Shown here piece by piece: positions 44,120 to 54,067 of a DNA stretch of 64,000 nucleotides. Position 1 is the first letter of the stretch. Each line of letters opens with the position of its first letter. This stretch comes from Candidatus Nitrotoga sp. 1052 (GTDB lineage: Bacteria > Pseudomonadota > Gammaproteobacteria > Burkholderiales > Gallionellaceae), in the NCBI RefSeq assembly GCF_927312905.1, contig NZ_CAKMHQ010000030.1:1-64000 (forward strand), given 5' to 3'. Position numbers and translations under genes: made by a program. The notes under the pieces are model-generated. The model was not told where the DNA came from and ran no database searches. It was given only the letters and a program-made list of their open reading frames with translations.

Positions 44120-44875
44120 TTACAAAGAGCAGAAAGTAAGGTTGAACGCTACATCCTGATCGTATAAGGCGCTCTTGGCTACATAATCGGCAGCAATGAA
44201 GCGAATATTAAGCATGTATTTGTTGGCGCCGACTTCAGGAACGCACGGTAACGCTTTGTCCAAACTGACACGCAGCATTTGTGCTACGCGGCCACATTGC
44301 ATTTGCTGAAAGCTACCCTGGTGAGCAATGTAATGGAAGGCTTTTCCACTTTCGCGTAACAGCTTGAGGATGATTGCAAGGCCATCGCGTATGGGGAGCA
44401 TGGGAGTTAGGCAAGTTTTTAGGTAATTGCGCCGCAGCATGGCATCCTGATGCAGCCAGTGATGGTAGGATGGCAAGTCAAATTCACAGGTTCCGCCAGG
44501 GATGCCGGCACGCTGCTTGATGCCCATTAGCCATTCGTTTTCGCGCAAGTGCTGGCCCACCTTGCCACTCATGTTTAACACGCCACTACTGGCGCATTCA
44601 ATTTCATCGAGTACCGCATCCAGTGCTAATTCTGAAATTTCCGGGTTGTTGTGTAAAGCGGAAAGTTGTCGTTTTTGGCGTTCTAATTCTTGCAACAGAT
44701 CAGATTTCAGGTCGGAACGGCTAGCGACTTCGAGGACCTCAAACAATACGCTCAGAGCAGCGTGATGGTCAATGGCGCTTGATCTTTCTGTAAAGCATAG
44801 CAACTTGGCATAAAGGTCCTCTAGGCGCAGTAAGGTGCGCATACGTTCATTGAGAGGGAAATCATAGCTAATCAC
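44120..44875 (-). CDS. zapD: cell division protein ZapD
   Basis: 251-residue FtsZ-crosslinking protein. It opens ISYDFPLNERMRTLLRLEDL with the usual GTG start at 44875, and the C-terminal DQDVAFNLTFC follows. Conserved LPSYHHWLH and acidic patches are present. ZapD bundles FtsZ filaments. Neighbour of coaE, standard arrangement. Confidence 0.93.
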   Translation of the reverse strand: MISYDFPLNERMRTLLRLEDLYAKLLCFTERSSAIDHHAALSVLFEVLEVASRSDLKSDLLQELERQKRQLSALHNNPEISELALDAVLDEIECASSGVLNMSGKVGQHLRENEWLMGIKQRAGIPGGTCEFDLPSYHHWLHQDAMLRRNYLKTCLTPMLPIRDGLAIILKLLRESGKAFHYIAHQGSFQQMQCGRVAQMLRVSLDKALPCVPEVGANKYMLNIRFIAADYVAKSALYDQDVAFNLTFCSL

Positions 44876-44939
44876 AATGCTAGTGGGGGGATGAGTTTTC
44901 GTTAAAAAGAGGTCAATATATTATGGTCATTATATATCG

Positions 44940-45566
44940 TCAACCAATTCCTGAGGAAATGGCTAGATAGTGTTGATGCAGTTTGGCTATCTGCTGGCGC
45001 AAAGCATCCAGATTACCCTCATTTTGAATGATCTCATCAGCAAGCCGTAGCCGTTCGGCGCGCGTGATTTGAGATGCCATTATGGTACGCACTGTTTGCT
45101 CATCCAGCCCGCTACGTTGCATGGTGCGCGCAATTTGGGTAGTTTCCGCGCAATCCACTACCAATGTGCGTTGCACCAACTCGCGGTAGTTATGCGTTTC
45201 AAATAATAGTGGAATGACCAGCAACAGATAGGGAGATGCAAGAGTGCTGTTAATATTGGCATCGTCGACCTGCGTCAAAATTTGCGCACGGATAAGCGGG
45301 TGCAGAATAGCCTCCAGCTTCAGCTTGGCGGCATGATCAGAAAATATCAATTGACGCATGAACACCCTGTCCAATGCGCCACTGGCATCAATATAGTCAT
45401 CTCCGAATGTCGTGCGGATCGCAGCGATGGCTATGCCACCGGATTGGGTCAACTGGTGTGAAATGACATCGCTATCGATGACTAACACACCACATTCTTT
45501 GAATAGTGAAGCTACAGTACTCTTGCCGCTACCAATACCCCCGGTTAGTCCTACGCGATATATCAT
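44940..45566 (-). CDS. coaE: dephospho-CoA kinase
   Basis: 208-residue P-loop kinase that does the last step of coenzyme A synthesis. It starts MIYRVGLTGGIGSGKSTVAS (P-loop at 8-16), with SDVISHQL near 33 and the lid region near 140-180. ATG 45566 is chosen over a frame that extends into pilD. It overlaps pilD by four bases. Confidence 0.96.
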   Translation of the reverse strand: MIYRVGLTGGIGSGKSTVASLFKECGVLVIDSDVISHQLTQSGGIAIAAIRTTFGDDYIDASGALDRVFMRQLIFSDHAAKLKLEAILHPLIRAQILTQVDDANINSTLASPYLLLVIPLLFETHNYRELVQRTLVVDCAETTQIARTMQRSGLDEQTVRTIMASQITRAERLRLADEIIQNEGNLDALRQQIAKLHQHYLAISSGIG

Positions 45567-46435
45567 GGAATGCTGAACAGTTGCAGGTAGCCCTGCGTAA
45601 GTGGTTGTCCCCAGAATAACGCAATCACGCCGCCGCCTGCCAAATACGGGCCAAAGGGAATAGGGACGTTGCGGCCAAGACGCGCCGCGATAATCAATGT
45701 AATGCCGACCACTGCGCCTACTATTGAAGAGAGCATAATAACCAGCGGTAGCATTTGCCAGCCCAGCCATGCGCCGATTGCCGCCAGTAGCTTGAAGTCA
45801 CCATAACCCATGCCTTCTTTGCCGGTGGCGAGCTTGAATAGCCAATATATGCTCCATAGAGCTAGATACCCTGTGATTGCGCCGATGACGGCACTATTAA
45901 TGTCAGTAAATGTGGCCGACAAATTAAACAGTAGACCCAGCCACAGAAGTGACAATGTAATGTCATCCGGCAGCAGTTGAGTATCAAGATCAATGCAGGT
46001 TAGTGCCAACAGCATCCAGATAAACAACAACGCGGCCAAGGCAGCTAAACCGAAGCCGAAATGCCATGCGGCATAAGCGCTCAGAAGACCAGACACCGTT
46101 TCCACGATGGGATACCGTGCCGAGATATGTGCGCTGCAATCCTTGCATTTGCCGCGTAGCAGCAAATAGCTGATGACCGGGATGTTTTCCAGCGCGCTTA
46201 TCTTGTGGCCACAGTGCGGACAGGCGGAATGCGGCATGAACAAGTTGTAGGGCGGCACATTTTCTGGCTCGTTGCCGTTGAGCTCAGCGCATTGGTCGTG
46301 CCATTCACGCTCCAACATCTTGGGTAGGCGATGAATTACTACATTTAGAAAACTGCCCACCAGCAGACCGGCAATGCCGCACAGAACAATGAAAAAAAAC
46401 GGGATGCTTTGTAGTAATTCAACGAGTGCTGTCAT
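45563..46435 (-). CDS. pilD: type IV prepilin peptidase PilD
   Basis: 290-residue membrane aspartyl protease and N-methyltransferase. It has eight hydrophobic segments, zinc-site CPHC and CKDC near 73 and 97, and the catalytic Asp in TCIDLDTQLLPD and GYGDFKLLA. It processes type IV pilins and type II secretion pseudopilins. pilB and pilC are not in the window. Confidence 0.94.
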   Translation of the reverse strand: MTALVELLQSIPFFFIVLCGIAGLLVGSFLNVVIHRLPKMLEREWHDQCAELNGNEPENVPPYNLFMPHSACPHCGHKISALENIPVISYLLLRGKCKDCSAHISARYPIVETVSGLLSAYAAWHFGFGLAALAALLFIWMLLALTCIDLDTQLLPDDITLSLLWLGLLFNLSATFTDINSAVIGAITGYLALWSIYWLFKLATGKEGMGYGDFKLLAAIGAWLGWQMLPLVIMLSSIVGAVVGITLIIAARLGRNVPIPFGPYLAGGGVIALFWGQPLTQGYLQLFSIP

Positions 46436-46819
46436 GGTTGTCCAAGATACAAATATGCAATTTTTTACAAAGTAACACGAATTAAGGCGAGTGATGTAGG
46501 AAGTAGATCATTCATCCAGTGCTGCGCATTGATTAAAAACGGTTTTTTTAAACTTAGTAATCACAAACTTTTTAGTGACTCCGATTATCATAATTTGCAG
46601 TTTCCTATTGGAGGTGAATTTTAGAGGTGCCCTTGAGCGGGTAAGGGAAAATAAATGAGCGTTTTTCCGTAGCTTGCTATTACTACCGGTTGATAACAGC
46701 TCCGATGAGGAGAAGTCTATCCCATTGTTTCGGACAAAGTGTCACGCCAACTACTTGTTTATTTATATCTATTGGAAGAGCAAGGCAGCTTCAACAGGTA
46801 ATTGCGGTATAGCTTTTAA
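46436..46819. other. intergenic stretch with a solo MITE-type end
   Basis: About 380 bases. Besides the TIR-like TTTTAGAGGTGCCC (46619-46632) I see no gene, promoter or terminator I can support. Confidence 0.4.
46619..46632. repeat. solo MITE-type end, related to the 6462 element
   Basis: TTTTAGAGGTGCCC differs from the 13-base MITE right end TTTAGAGGCGCCC by one base. The left partner is not found within 400 bases, so it is a remnant or part of a longer, diverged element. Confidence 0.5.
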
Positions 46820-48790
46820 TTATCCCTCGCGCAAGTGTTTTTTCGCCGCTGCCAGTGGCCTTGGTTGACCGAGTAGTACCAGTATGTCACCAGCTTTCAT
46901 TATCATATTGCCAGCAGGTTGATTGCCGCGCACGTTGTGGCGGCGTACCGCATTTACTTCCACATTTAATTTGGCCAGATTAATTTCATCAAGCGTCTTG
47001 CCCACGGCGGCATCGCGTTCTCCCAGCAACACGCTATGGAAGCGCGGCTGTAAGTTTTCTGTGGCTTCACCTACTGCATTCGCAGCAGTGCGAAAGTAGG
47101 TGCTGAACATGCTATAGCGGCGCGCTCGGTTTTCCTGAAGGCGGCGGACGACGCGGTTGAGTGGCACGCCAGACATCAGCAGTGCTTGCGACGCAAGCAT
47201 TACGCTGCCTTCAAGAACATCCGCCACAACTTCGGCTGCTCCAGCTTGTTTGAGTGCCTCGATATGGGTCTCGTCCGCACTTCGAACCACCACAGGTAAG
47301 TCAGGGCGCAGTTCATTAACTAGGTGTAAAATTTTGAGCGCGGAGTGAGTGTCGTTGTAAGTGACAACCAGAGTTTTTGCGCGCATTAACCCGGCCGCCA
47401 AAAGCACTTCGCGCTTGGCGGCATCACCATACACCACGTTTTCACCCGCTGCCGCGGCCTCATGTACACGGCGTGAGTCGAGATCGAGCACGATGAATTG
47501 AACATTTTCCTGCTTCATAAAACGCGCCAGCGACTGCCCACTTCGACCGTAGCCGCAAATAATGATGTTTGCATCGGCGGATATGCTTTGCACTGCTATC
47601 TGATGTATCTGCATGGCGCGGCTCATCCATTCGGAGGGCGCAATGCGCCGCACAATAGCTTCGGTATGCTGGATTAGAAAAGGCGCGGCCAGCATGGAGA
47701 GAAGCATGGTGTCCAGGATAATTTGTACTGCTGCGGGAGATAGCAGATTCACCCCGCCCGCCAGGGTTAATAGCACGAAGCCGAATTCACCGGCTTGCGC
47801 CAATCCCAAGCTACTACGAATCGCGACCCCCCAATCACCGGCAAACCTGCGCACCAATAACGCCACTACAGAAAATTTAATCAGCAGTAAGCAAAGCAGC
47901 ATCAGAAGTACCCAGCCAATATTGACAAACATTTCACCGAGATCCAGCATCATGCCCACAGTAACGAAAAACAGACCCATTAGTACATCACGGAACGGTT
48001 TTATGTCATCTTCAACTTGATAGCGGTACTCAGTCTCAGCAATCAAAATGCCGGCCACAAATGCACCCAGTGCCAGCGATAGCCCAACTAATTCAGTGAA
48101 ATAGGCAAGGCCCAGTGTGATAAAAAGTACGTTGAGCATAAATAGCTCGGAAGATTTTTGCCGCGCCACAACATGAAACCAAGATCGCATCACGCGCTGG
48201 CCGAATACCAGCAGCACAGCTAGCACTAATGTGGCTTTAAGCAGTGCAAGGGAGAGAGTGAACGGTAGGTCGCTTGGTGGACTTGCCAAAGCCGGAATAA
48301 TGATGAGCAGCGGCACTACAGCTAAATCCTGAAATAGCAATACACCAATGATCTGCTGGCCATGCGGTGCACTCATGGCGGCCCGCTCGACAAGCATTTT
48401 GCTTACAATAGCGGTGGATGACATCGCCAGCACACAGCCCATAGCTAAGCTTGCACGCCAATCAAATCCTGCCAGCCACCCAGCTGTCATAATCAACAAA
48501 AGAGTTACCATTACTTGCGCGCCACCAAGGCCGAAGACCGTGCGTTTCATCTTGTGGAGACGCGCAAGGCTGAATTCAAGGCCGATGCTGAACATTAGGA
48601 ATACCAGGCCGAATTCCGCCAAATGACGAGTGCCTGGTGTATCCGGTATCCAGCCCAGCGCATGCGGACCGATCAGAATGCCTACGGTCAGGTAGCCTAG
48701 TACAACAGGCAAGTGCAACACACGGCATGCAACCACCACACCCACGGCAACGGCAAGCAAAATTAGAACGAGTTGTAGCGAATTGGTCAT
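46820..48790 (-). CDS. Kef-type monovalent cation:proton antiporter (CPA2) with RCK domain
   Basis: 656 residues. Twelve or so membrane segments form the Na+/H+-exchanger domain (LVLILLAVAVGVVV at the start, GLVFLMFSIGLEFSL). A TrkA-N/RCK domain follows with the Rossmann motif NIIICGYGRSGQSLARFM and TrkA-C near 600-650. The domain order matches KefB/KefC/YbaL. ATG 48790 is chosen; the in-frame extension upstream lacks family match. Probable K+ efflux or pH role. Confidence 0.9.
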   Translation of the reverse strand: MTNSLQLVLILLAVAVGVVVACRVLHLPVVLGYLTVGILIGPHALGWIPDTPGTRHLAEFGLVFLMFSIGLEFSLARLHKMKRTVFGLGGAQVMVTLLLIMTAGWLAGFDWRASLAMGCVLAMSSTAIVSKMLVERAAMSAPHGQQIIGVLLFQDLAVVPLLIIIPALASPPSDLPFTLSLALLKATLVLAVLLVFGQRVMRSWFHVVARQKSSELFMLNVLFITLGLAYFTELVGLSLALGAFVAGILIAETEYRYQVEDDIKPFRDVLMGLFFVTVGMMLDLGEMFVNIGWVLLMLLCLLLIKFSVVALLVRRFAGDWGVAIRSSLGLAQAGEFGFVLLTLAGGVNLLSPAAVQIILDTMLLSMLAAPFLIQHTEAIVRRIAPSEWMSRAMQIHQIAVQSISADANIIICGYGRSGQSLARFMKQENVQFIVLDLDSRRVHEAAAAGENVVYGDAAKREVLLAAGLMRAKTLVVTYNDTHSALKILHLVNELRPDLPVVVRSADETHIEALKQAGAAEVVADVLEGSVMLASQALLMSGVPLNRVVRRLQENRARRYSMFSTYFRTAANAVGEATENLQPRFHSVLLGERDAAVGKTLDEINLAKLNVEVNAVRRHNVRGNQPAGNMIMKAGDILVLLGQPRPLAAAKKHLREG

Positions 48791-49203
48791 GTGCGTATCG
48801 AATAAATGAGCTGGTTCATCATTGGCGCTACTACACCCGAATGTAGGCAATACAGGAGATAACCGAATACATTGAGATCTTTTACAACTGGCAGTGGAAA
48901 CAGGCCCGCTTTGGCTACTTGTCACCCACTGCTTTCACGCAGCGATATTATGAAAACAGCCTGCTCTTTAACCTTAACCCGTTGGACTCGACCATTGCTA
49001 ACCGATTTCAATCGACCATCGTGGGGATTGCTCGCAGAGGATGAGTCATCGACACGTGCTGTTCCAGTTGGATATAACTGAACAGATCCATCCATCGGTT
49101 GAACATCTATTGCTCGCATCGATATTGCTCTGCTTTTACAATGACGCAATTTTACCAGACCGGGAATAATGGTGGGGTTTTCCAATGAGTCTGCTAAGTA
49201 CCT
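48791..49203. other. intergenic stretch before the tRNA block
   Basis: About 410 bases. It contains dispersed-repeat copy B at 48901-49010. Nothing else recognised before the tRNA-Tyr promoter. Confidence 0.4.
48901..49010 (+). repeat. dispersed repeat, copy B
   Basis: Diverged match to the minus-strand copy A at 42372-42479. Shared landmarks are CAGGCCCG, TGCTTTCACGCAGCG, ATTATGAAA, TTTAACC and GTTGGACTCG. It may be a decayed short mobile or REP-like element. Confidence 0.7.
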
Positions 49204-49232
49204 TTGACAAGGGGGGCGGAAATATGGATAAT
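49204..49232 (+). promoter_or_regulatory. promoter of the tRNA-Tyr-Gly-Thr-tuf operon
   Basis: -35 TTGACA (49204-49209), 17-base spacer, -10 GATAAT (49227-49232). Transcription would begin near 49239, eight bases before tRNA-Tyr. A GC-rich stretch (GGGGGGCGG) lies within the spacer. Confidence 0.85.
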
Positions 49233-49246
49233 CATGGGTTCCGTTT

Positions 49247-49331
49247 GGAGGGATTCCCGAGCGGTTAAAGGGATCAGACTGTAAATCTGACGGCTCTGCC
49301 TTCGAAGGTTCGAATCCTTCTCCCTCCACCA
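49247..49331 (+). tRNA. tRNA-Tyr (GTA)
   Basis: 85 nucleotides with encoded CCA and a long variable arm. Acceptor GGAGGGA pairs with TCCCTCC. The anticodon loop ACTGTAAAT gives GTA. First in the tyr-gly-thr-tuf order known from E. coli tufB. Confidence 0.97.
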
Positions 49332-49434
49332 AATTTTTGTTTTTAAAGTTTATTTTTAAGTTTGGCGGTTAAATTTGACTAGGCTGGGTGGTGCGGTTAT
49401 TGCTTAGTTACATGTCATTTTGGCGGCAAAGTGC

Positions 49435-49508
49435 GCGGGTGTAGCTCAATGGTAGAGCAGAAGTTTTCCAAACTTACGACGAGGGTTCGATTCCCTTCAC
49501 CCGCTCCA
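49435..49508 (+). tRNA. tRNA-Gly (TCC)
   Basis: 74 nucleotides, encoded CCA. Acceptor GCGGGTG/CACCCGC; anticodon loop TTTTCCAAA gives TCC. Second of the three tRNAs before tuf. Confidence 0.97.
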
Positions 49509-49518
49509 GTTTGAGTTG

Positions 49519-49593
49519 GCCCATGTGGCTCAGTGGCAGAGCACTCCCTTGGTAAGGGAGAGGTCGCGGGTCCGATTCCCGCCATGGGCACCA
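49519..49593 (+). tRNA. tRNA-Thr (GGT)
   Basis: 75 nucleotides, encoded CCA. Acceptor GCCCATG/CATGGGC; anticodon loop CTTGGTAAG gives GGT. It ends 51 bases before tuf. Confidence 0.97.
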
Positions 49594-49644
49594 CATAATT
49601 ATGTTGAGATTCTTTTGTTAATTCGGTGTTGATGAGGAAAAATC

Positions 49645-50835
49645 ATGGCAAAGAGTAAATTTGAGCGTACCAAGCCGCACATAAATGTAGGCACGATTGG
49701 TCACGTTGATCATGGCAAAACCACCCTGACTGCAGCGATTACCACAGTGCTGTCCAAGAAATTTGGCGGCGAGGCTAAAGCCTATGACCAGATTGACGCA
49801 GCGCCGGAAGAAAAGGCGCGCGGCATCACCATTAACACCGCTCACGTCGAGTATGAAACGGCTGGCCGTCACTACGCCCACGTAGACTGTCCTGGTCATG
49901 CGGATTACATTAAAAACATGATTACCGGTGCTGCGCAGATGGACGGCGCTATCTTGGTAGTGTCTGCCGCCGATGGCCCCATGCCGCAAACGCGAGAACA
50001 TATTCTGTTGGCGCGTCAAGTGGGCGTACCCTACATCATCGTCTACATGAATAAGGCCGACATGGTGGATGACCCTGAGCTGCTCGAGCTGGTCGAAATG
50101 GAAGTGCGTGAACTTCTTACCAAATACGACTTTCCTGGTGACGATACCCCGATTATCATTGGTAGTGCGCTCAAGGCCTTGCAGGGTGACCAGTCCGAAA
50201 TTGGCGAACCTTCCATCTTTCGTTTGGCCGAGGCGCTTGATGCCTACATACCTCAGCCTATGCGCGTCATGGACGGCGCCTTCCTGATGCCCGTCGAAGA
50301 CGTCTTCTCCATCTCCGGCCGTGGCACCGTGGTGACTGGCCGGGTGGAGCGTGGCGTCGTCAAAGTGGGCGAAGAAATTGAAATCATCGGCCTCAAGCCC
50401 ACTATTAAAACCATCTGTACCGGCGTGGAAATGTTCCGCAAGCTGCTCGACCAAGGTCAGGCTGGCGATAACGTTGGGATACTGTTACGTGGCACCAAGC
50501 GTGAAGAAGTCGAACGAGGTCAAGTTCTGGCCAAGCCTGGCTCCATTACCCCGCATACCAAATTTTCAGCCGAAATCTACGTTCTCAGCAAAGACGAAGG
50601 TGGTCGTCACACCCCATTCTTCCAAGGCTACCGTCCGCAATTCTACTTCCGAACTACCGACGTAACGGGTGCGGTTGAACTGCCGGCTGGCACTGAAATG
50701 GTGATGCCGGGAGACAACGTGTCGGTGACGGTGAACTTGATTGCGCCAATCGCGATGGAAGAAGGTCTGCGTTTCGCGATACGTGAAGGTGGTCGCACCG
50801 TTGGTGCCGGTGTGGTAGCTAAGGTGATTGAGTAG
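49645..50835 (+). CDS. tuf: translation elongation factor Tu
   Basis: 396-residue GTPase that delivers aminoacyl-tRNA. GHVDHGKTT (G1, near 19-26), DCPGHADY (G3), NKADMVDD (G4) and the closing [32 protein letters not shown] motif are present in part. Domains 1-3 complete. Co-transcribed with the upstream tRNAs. Probably one of two tuf copies, as the second is usually after fusA beyond the right end. Confidence 0.98.
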   Translation: MAKSKFERTKPHINVGTIGHVDHGKTTLTAAITTVLSKKFGGEAKAYDQIDAAPEEKARGITINTAHVEYETAGRHYAHVDCPGHADYIKNMITGAAQMDGAILVVSAADGPMPQTREHILLARQVGVPYIIVYMNKADMVDDPELLELVEMEVRELLTKYDFPGDDTPIIIGSALKALQGDQSEIGEPSIFRLAEALDAYIPQPMRVMDGAFLMPVEDVFSISGRGTVVTGRVERGVVKVGEEIEIIGLKPTIKTICTGVEMFRKLLDQGQAGDNVGILLRGTKREEVERGQVLAKPGSITPHTKFSAEIYVLSKDEGGRHTPFFQGYRPQFYFRTTDVTGAVELPAGTEMVMPGDNVSVTVNLIAPIAMEEGLRFAIREGGRTVGAGVVAKVIE

Positions 50836-50913
50836 CGGCGGCAAAAGGGGTGGGGAGGTGTTCAAATGCGGATTCTTCACCTTGATTGGTTTGCAATTCC
50901 CATTTAAAAAATT

Positions 50914-50989
50914 AGGCCAGTAGCTCAATTGGTAGAGTATCGGTCTCCAAAACCGAGGGTTGGGGGTTCGAAACCCTCCTGGCCTGCCA
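50914..50989 (+). tRNA. tRNA-Trp (CCA)
   Basis: 76 nucleotides with encoded CCA. Acceptor AGGCCAG/CTGGCCT; anticodon loop TCTCCAAAA gives CCA. Lies between tuf and secE as in many proteobacteria. Confidence 0.97.
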
Positions 50990-51022
50990 GTTAAATTATC
51001 AGGAAAGACGGACAGATTGCGC

Positions 51023-51367
51023 ATGGCGGATAAAATTAAATTGGTTGTCGCGTTTATGTTCGTTGCGGCGGGCATTGCTGGGTTTTATGCTTTGCACGAA
51101 AGCGCTGCGGTGGTAAAGCTTGCAGCGATATTGTTTGGGTTTTCGTTGGCTGCTGCTGTAGTTTGGACGACCGAACCGGGCAAGCGTCTATTCGCGTTCG
51201 GTACAGAATCTGTAGCGGAAGCAAAGCGCGTGGTATGGCCGTCGCGTAAAGAAACGGTGCAGACGACAGGAGTGGTGTTACTGTTCGCGGTTGTAATGGC
51301 ACTATTTTTGTGGGCAGTTGATGCCAGCTTGTTGTTGGTGGTTAATAAATTAATGGGGCGTGAATAA
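51023..51367 (+). CDS. secE: preprotein translocase subunit SecE
   Basis: 114 residues with three hydrophobic segments and the SecE signature [22 protein letters not shown] before the last one (in part). It supports SecYEG. ATG 51023 is chosen for family match. Its stop overlaps the nusG start by one base. Confidence 0.95.
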   Translation: MADKIKLVVAFMFVAAGIAGFYALHESAAVVKLAAILFGFSLAAAVVWTTEPGKRLFAFGTESVAEAKRVVWPSRKETVQTTGVVLLFAVVMALFLWAVDASLLLVVNKLMGRE

Positions 51368-51900
51368 TGTCCAAGCGTTGGTATGTGGTTCATACGTACT
51401 CACAGTTTGAAAAATACGTGCAGCGTGCATTGCCGGAGCGCATTCAACGCGCGGGTTTGGAAGATCAGTTCGGCCAGATATTGGTGCCGGTGGAAGAGGT
51501 TGTGGAACTGAAGTCGGGCCAGAAGAGCATTAGCGAGCGTAAATTCTTCCCGGGCTATGTGCTGGTAGAGATGGAAATGACCGACGAAAGCTGGCATCTC
51601 GTTAAGAGTACACCCAAGGTTACTGGATTTTTGGGTGGTTCGGCAATGAAACCTACTCCCATTAGCGAAAAAGAAGTGCAAAATATAATGCACCAGATGC
51701 AGACCGGGGTGGAAAAGCCGAGACCCAAGGTATTATTTGAAGTGGGTGAAGCGGTGCGTGTCAAGGATGGTCCATTCACTGATTTCCACGGTATGGTGGA
51801 AAACGTCAATTATGATAAGAACAAGTTGCGGGTAGCGGTGACTATTTTTGGCCGCTCAACACCTGTGGAGTTGGATTTCGGTCAAGTTGAAAAAGCTTAG
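51367..51900 (+). CDS. nusG: transcription termination/antitermination factor NusG
   Basis: 177-residue factor that binds RNA polymerase and Rho or S10. The NGN domain ([18 protein letters not shown]) and C-terminal KOW ([24 protein letters not shown]) are present. Standard length. Start codon overlaps the end of secE. Confidence 0.98.
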   Translation: MSKRWYVVHTYSQFEKYVQRALPERIQRAGLEDQFGQILVPVEEVVELKSGQKSISERKFFPGYVLVEMEMTDESWHLVKSTPKVTGFLGGSAMKPTPISEKEVQNIMHQMQTGVEKPRPKVLFEVGEAVRVKDGPFTDFHGMVENVNYDKNKLRVAVTIFGRSTPVELDFGQVEKA

Positions 51901-51921
51901 GGCGGAGGGTTAAAGATGAAT

Positions 51922-51956
51922 GGAGAAGGGAGGGCCGATTGCAGGCACCCTTCTCC
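51922..51956 (+). promoter_or_regulatory. hairpin in the nusG-rplK gap
   Basis: GGAGAAGGG (51922-51930) pairs exactly with CCCTTCTCC (51948-51956) over a 17-base loop, and a T/C-rich run follows. It could be a weak terminator or a leader element for the L11-L1 unit, where ribosomal-protein autoregulation is known. Confidence 0.5.
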
Positions 51957-52030
51957 TGTTCTTCTTTCTCCTTTCTGTATTAATCGGGGAGAGCGCAATA
52001 GCGTTCGCTTGAACCCATAGGGAGAGTGTT

Positions 52031-52462
52031 GTGGCAAAGAAAATCATAGGTTTTATCAAGTTGCAAGTTCCTGCCGGTAAGGCAAACCCCAGTCCGCCTA
52101 TCGGTCCGGCGCTAGGCCAGCGTGGGCTGAATATCATGGAGTTTTGCAAGGCTTTTAACGCACAGACTCAGGGCGTAGAACCGGGATTGCCAATCCCGGT
52201 GGTTATTACAGCTTATGCGGACAAAAGTTTTACTTTTATTATGAAGACTCCGCCTGCGACCATTCTGATTAAGAAGGCTGCTGGTGTGCAAAAGGGTAGT
52301 CCTAAGCCGCATACAGACAAGGTTGGCAAGTTGACTCGTAAACAGGCAGAAGAAATTGCAACAACCAAGATGCCCGATCTGACCGCCACCGACATGGATG
52401 CGGCGGTGCGCACTATTGCCGGTAGCGCGCGCAGTATGGGTATTGTTGTGGAGGGCGTATAA
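52031..52462 (+). CDS. rplK: 50S ribosomal protein L11
   Basis: 143-residue protein of the GTPase-associated centre. The proline-rich [23 protein letters not shown] near 20 and the C-terminal 23S rRNA-binding part [22 protein letters not shown] are present in part. Starts at GTG 52031; GGGAGAG precedes it. Confidence 0.98.
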   Translation: MAKKIIGFIKLQVPAGKANPSPPIGPALGQRGLNIMEFCKAFNAQTQGVEPGLPIPVVITAYADKSFTFIMKTPPATILIKKAAGVQKGSPKPHTDKVGKLTRKQAEEIATTKMPDLTATDMDAAVRTIAGSARSMGIVVEGV

Positions 52463-52463
52463 C

Positions 52464-53159
52464 ATGGCACATATTTCTAAGCGTTATAAGGCGCTGGTTG
52501 CTAAAGTTGACCGTAACAAGCTGTATGCGATGAATGAGGCGCTGAATCTGGCAAAAGAAACTGCTAAGGCCAAGTTCGATGAGTCTATCGACATCGCAAT
52601 CAATTTGGGCATAGATGCACGCAAGTCCGATCAATTGGTGCGTGGCGCTGTGGTGTTACCTAAGGGAACTGGCAAGACTGTGCGCATCGCTGTGTTCGCT
52701 CAAGGTGCTAAGGCTGAAGAAGCCAAGTCTGCTGGTGCGGATGTGGTAGGCTTCGAAGACTTGGCGGAAAGTATCAAGGCCGGCAATATGGATTTCGATG
52801 TGGTGATAGCCTCTCCTGATGCTATGCGCATCGTTGGTCAATTAGGTCAGATTCTTGGTCCGCGTGGCTTGATGCCTAACCCTAAAGTGGGTACGGTTTC
52901 CGTTGATGTGGCTGGTGCCGTGAGGAATGCCAAGGCTGGTCAGGTGCAGTACCGTACCGACAAGAATGGCGTTGTGCAGTGCACCATTGGACGTGCTTCG
53001 TTCACGCCAGAAGCGCTGCGTGAAAATTTGTTGGCGCTGGTCGATGCCTTAAACAAGGCCAGGCCAGCTGCTGCCAAGGGCGTATACCTAAAGAAGGTGT
53101 CTGTCTCCAGTACTATGGGTGTGGGTATTCGCATTGAGCAGGCCAGTTTGGCAGGATAA
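52464..53159 (+). CDS. rplA: 50S ribosomal protein L1
   Basis: 231-residue protein of the L1 stalk; also binds its own mRNA in the family. [13 protein letters not shown] ([11 protein letters not shown] here) and [10 protein letters not shown] motifs present. It begins two bases after rplK. ATG 52464 gives the standard length. Confidence 0.98.
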   Translation: MAHISKRYKALVAKVDRNKLYAMNEALNLAKETAKAKFDESIDIAINLGIDARKSDQLVRGAVVLPKGTGKTVRIAVFAQGAKAEEAKSAGADVVGFEDLAESIKAGNMDFDVVIASPDAMRIVGQLGQILGPRGLMPNPKVGTVSVDVAGAVRNAKAGQVQYRTDKNGVVQCTIGRASFTPEALRENLLALVDALNKARPAAAKGVYLKKVSVSSTMGVGIRIEQASLAG

Positions 53160-53510
53160 TTCCTTTTACCCTTTCTCTAAGCTATGAAAAAGTGACAGCT
53201 GTTTTCTATGGCAATTGAAAGCTGAGGAGTGGTGCAATTACAAATTGTGCGGCATGATTGATTAGTTTGTCATGTTGTTTACAGGCTTTGAACTGCTGGC
53301 ATATTGGCAGATTGTCAAAGACCGTAGGTATCCGATAGGGTTTAATGAAGGGGCATTGTATGGCGGCAGCAATATCATTATTTCTGCTCGCAGTTCCCTG
53401 ACGCCTACGTAGATGGTGTGCCCACGAGCAGGAGAGATGTTGTTTCCTAGCTTAAGGACGCGGTTGTTAACGATGGATCGTCGAGCTTCGGTTTGGTGAT
53501 TCAATTGAAG
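53160..53510. other. leader region of the L10-L7/L12 operon
   Basis: About 350 bases where the promoter and L10-binding leader are expected. I see a GC-rich run near 53400-53450 but no promoter hexamer pair or fold I can call without computation. Confidence 0.4.
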
Positions 53511-54026
53511 ATGGAGAATGATTTGGGTCTTAATCTGCAAGAAAAACAAGCAATAGTAGCTGAAGTTAACGCACAAGTGATGCAGGCTCAGACTATTGTC
53601 TTGGTAGAGCACCGCGGCATTGCAGTTAGCGACATTACTAAATTGCGTGCAACTGCGCGCAAATCTGGGGTGTACTTTCGCGTGCTAAAAAACACATTGG
53701 CGCGCCGCGCTGTGCATGGCACTCCATTTGAAGCTTTGGCGGAAAAAATGGTTGGTCCATTAGCATATAGTATTAGCGCCGACCCCGTCGCGGCAGCAAA
53801 AATAGTGCATGAATTTGCCAAGACGAACGGCAAGCTAGTAATCAAGGCAGGCGCAATGGTTGGTTCTTTGATGTCTGCGGAGCAGGTCGCTGTGCTGGCT
53901 GCTATCCCGAGCCGGAATGAGTTGATCGCACGTTTGATGGCGACCATGAATGCTGCAACCAGCACTTTCGTGCGTGGCTTGGCTGCTATCCGCGATAAGA
54001 AGGAAGCCGAAACGGCTGCCGCTTAA
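53511..54026 (+). CDS. rplJ: 50S ribosomal protein L10
   Basis: 171 residues as called. [20 protein letters not shown] opens the domain, and the C-terminal helix binds L7/L12 dimers. The family usually begins at this GLNL, which is a TTG codon at 53523 with GGAG eight bases upstream; ATG 53511 is the nearest in-frame ATG. GTG 53493 is also in frame. The true start is uncertain. Confidence 0.93.
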   Translation: MENDLGLNLQEKQAIVAEVNAQVMQAQTIVLVEHRGIAVSDITKLRATARKSGVYFRVLKNTLARRAVHGTPFEALAEKMVGPLAYSISADPVAAAKIVHEFAKTNGKLVIKAGAMVGSLMSAEQVAVLAAIPSRNELIARLMATMNAATSTFVRGLAAIRDKKEAETAAA

Positions 54027-54067
54027 CGCTCTTATCAAACTTTTTGAATTAACATTAGGAGAGCAAC

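Noticed and set aside
53160-53510. tRNA or small RNA in the L10 leader
   Set aside because: No cloverleaf or strong terminator; I see only a GC-rich leader.
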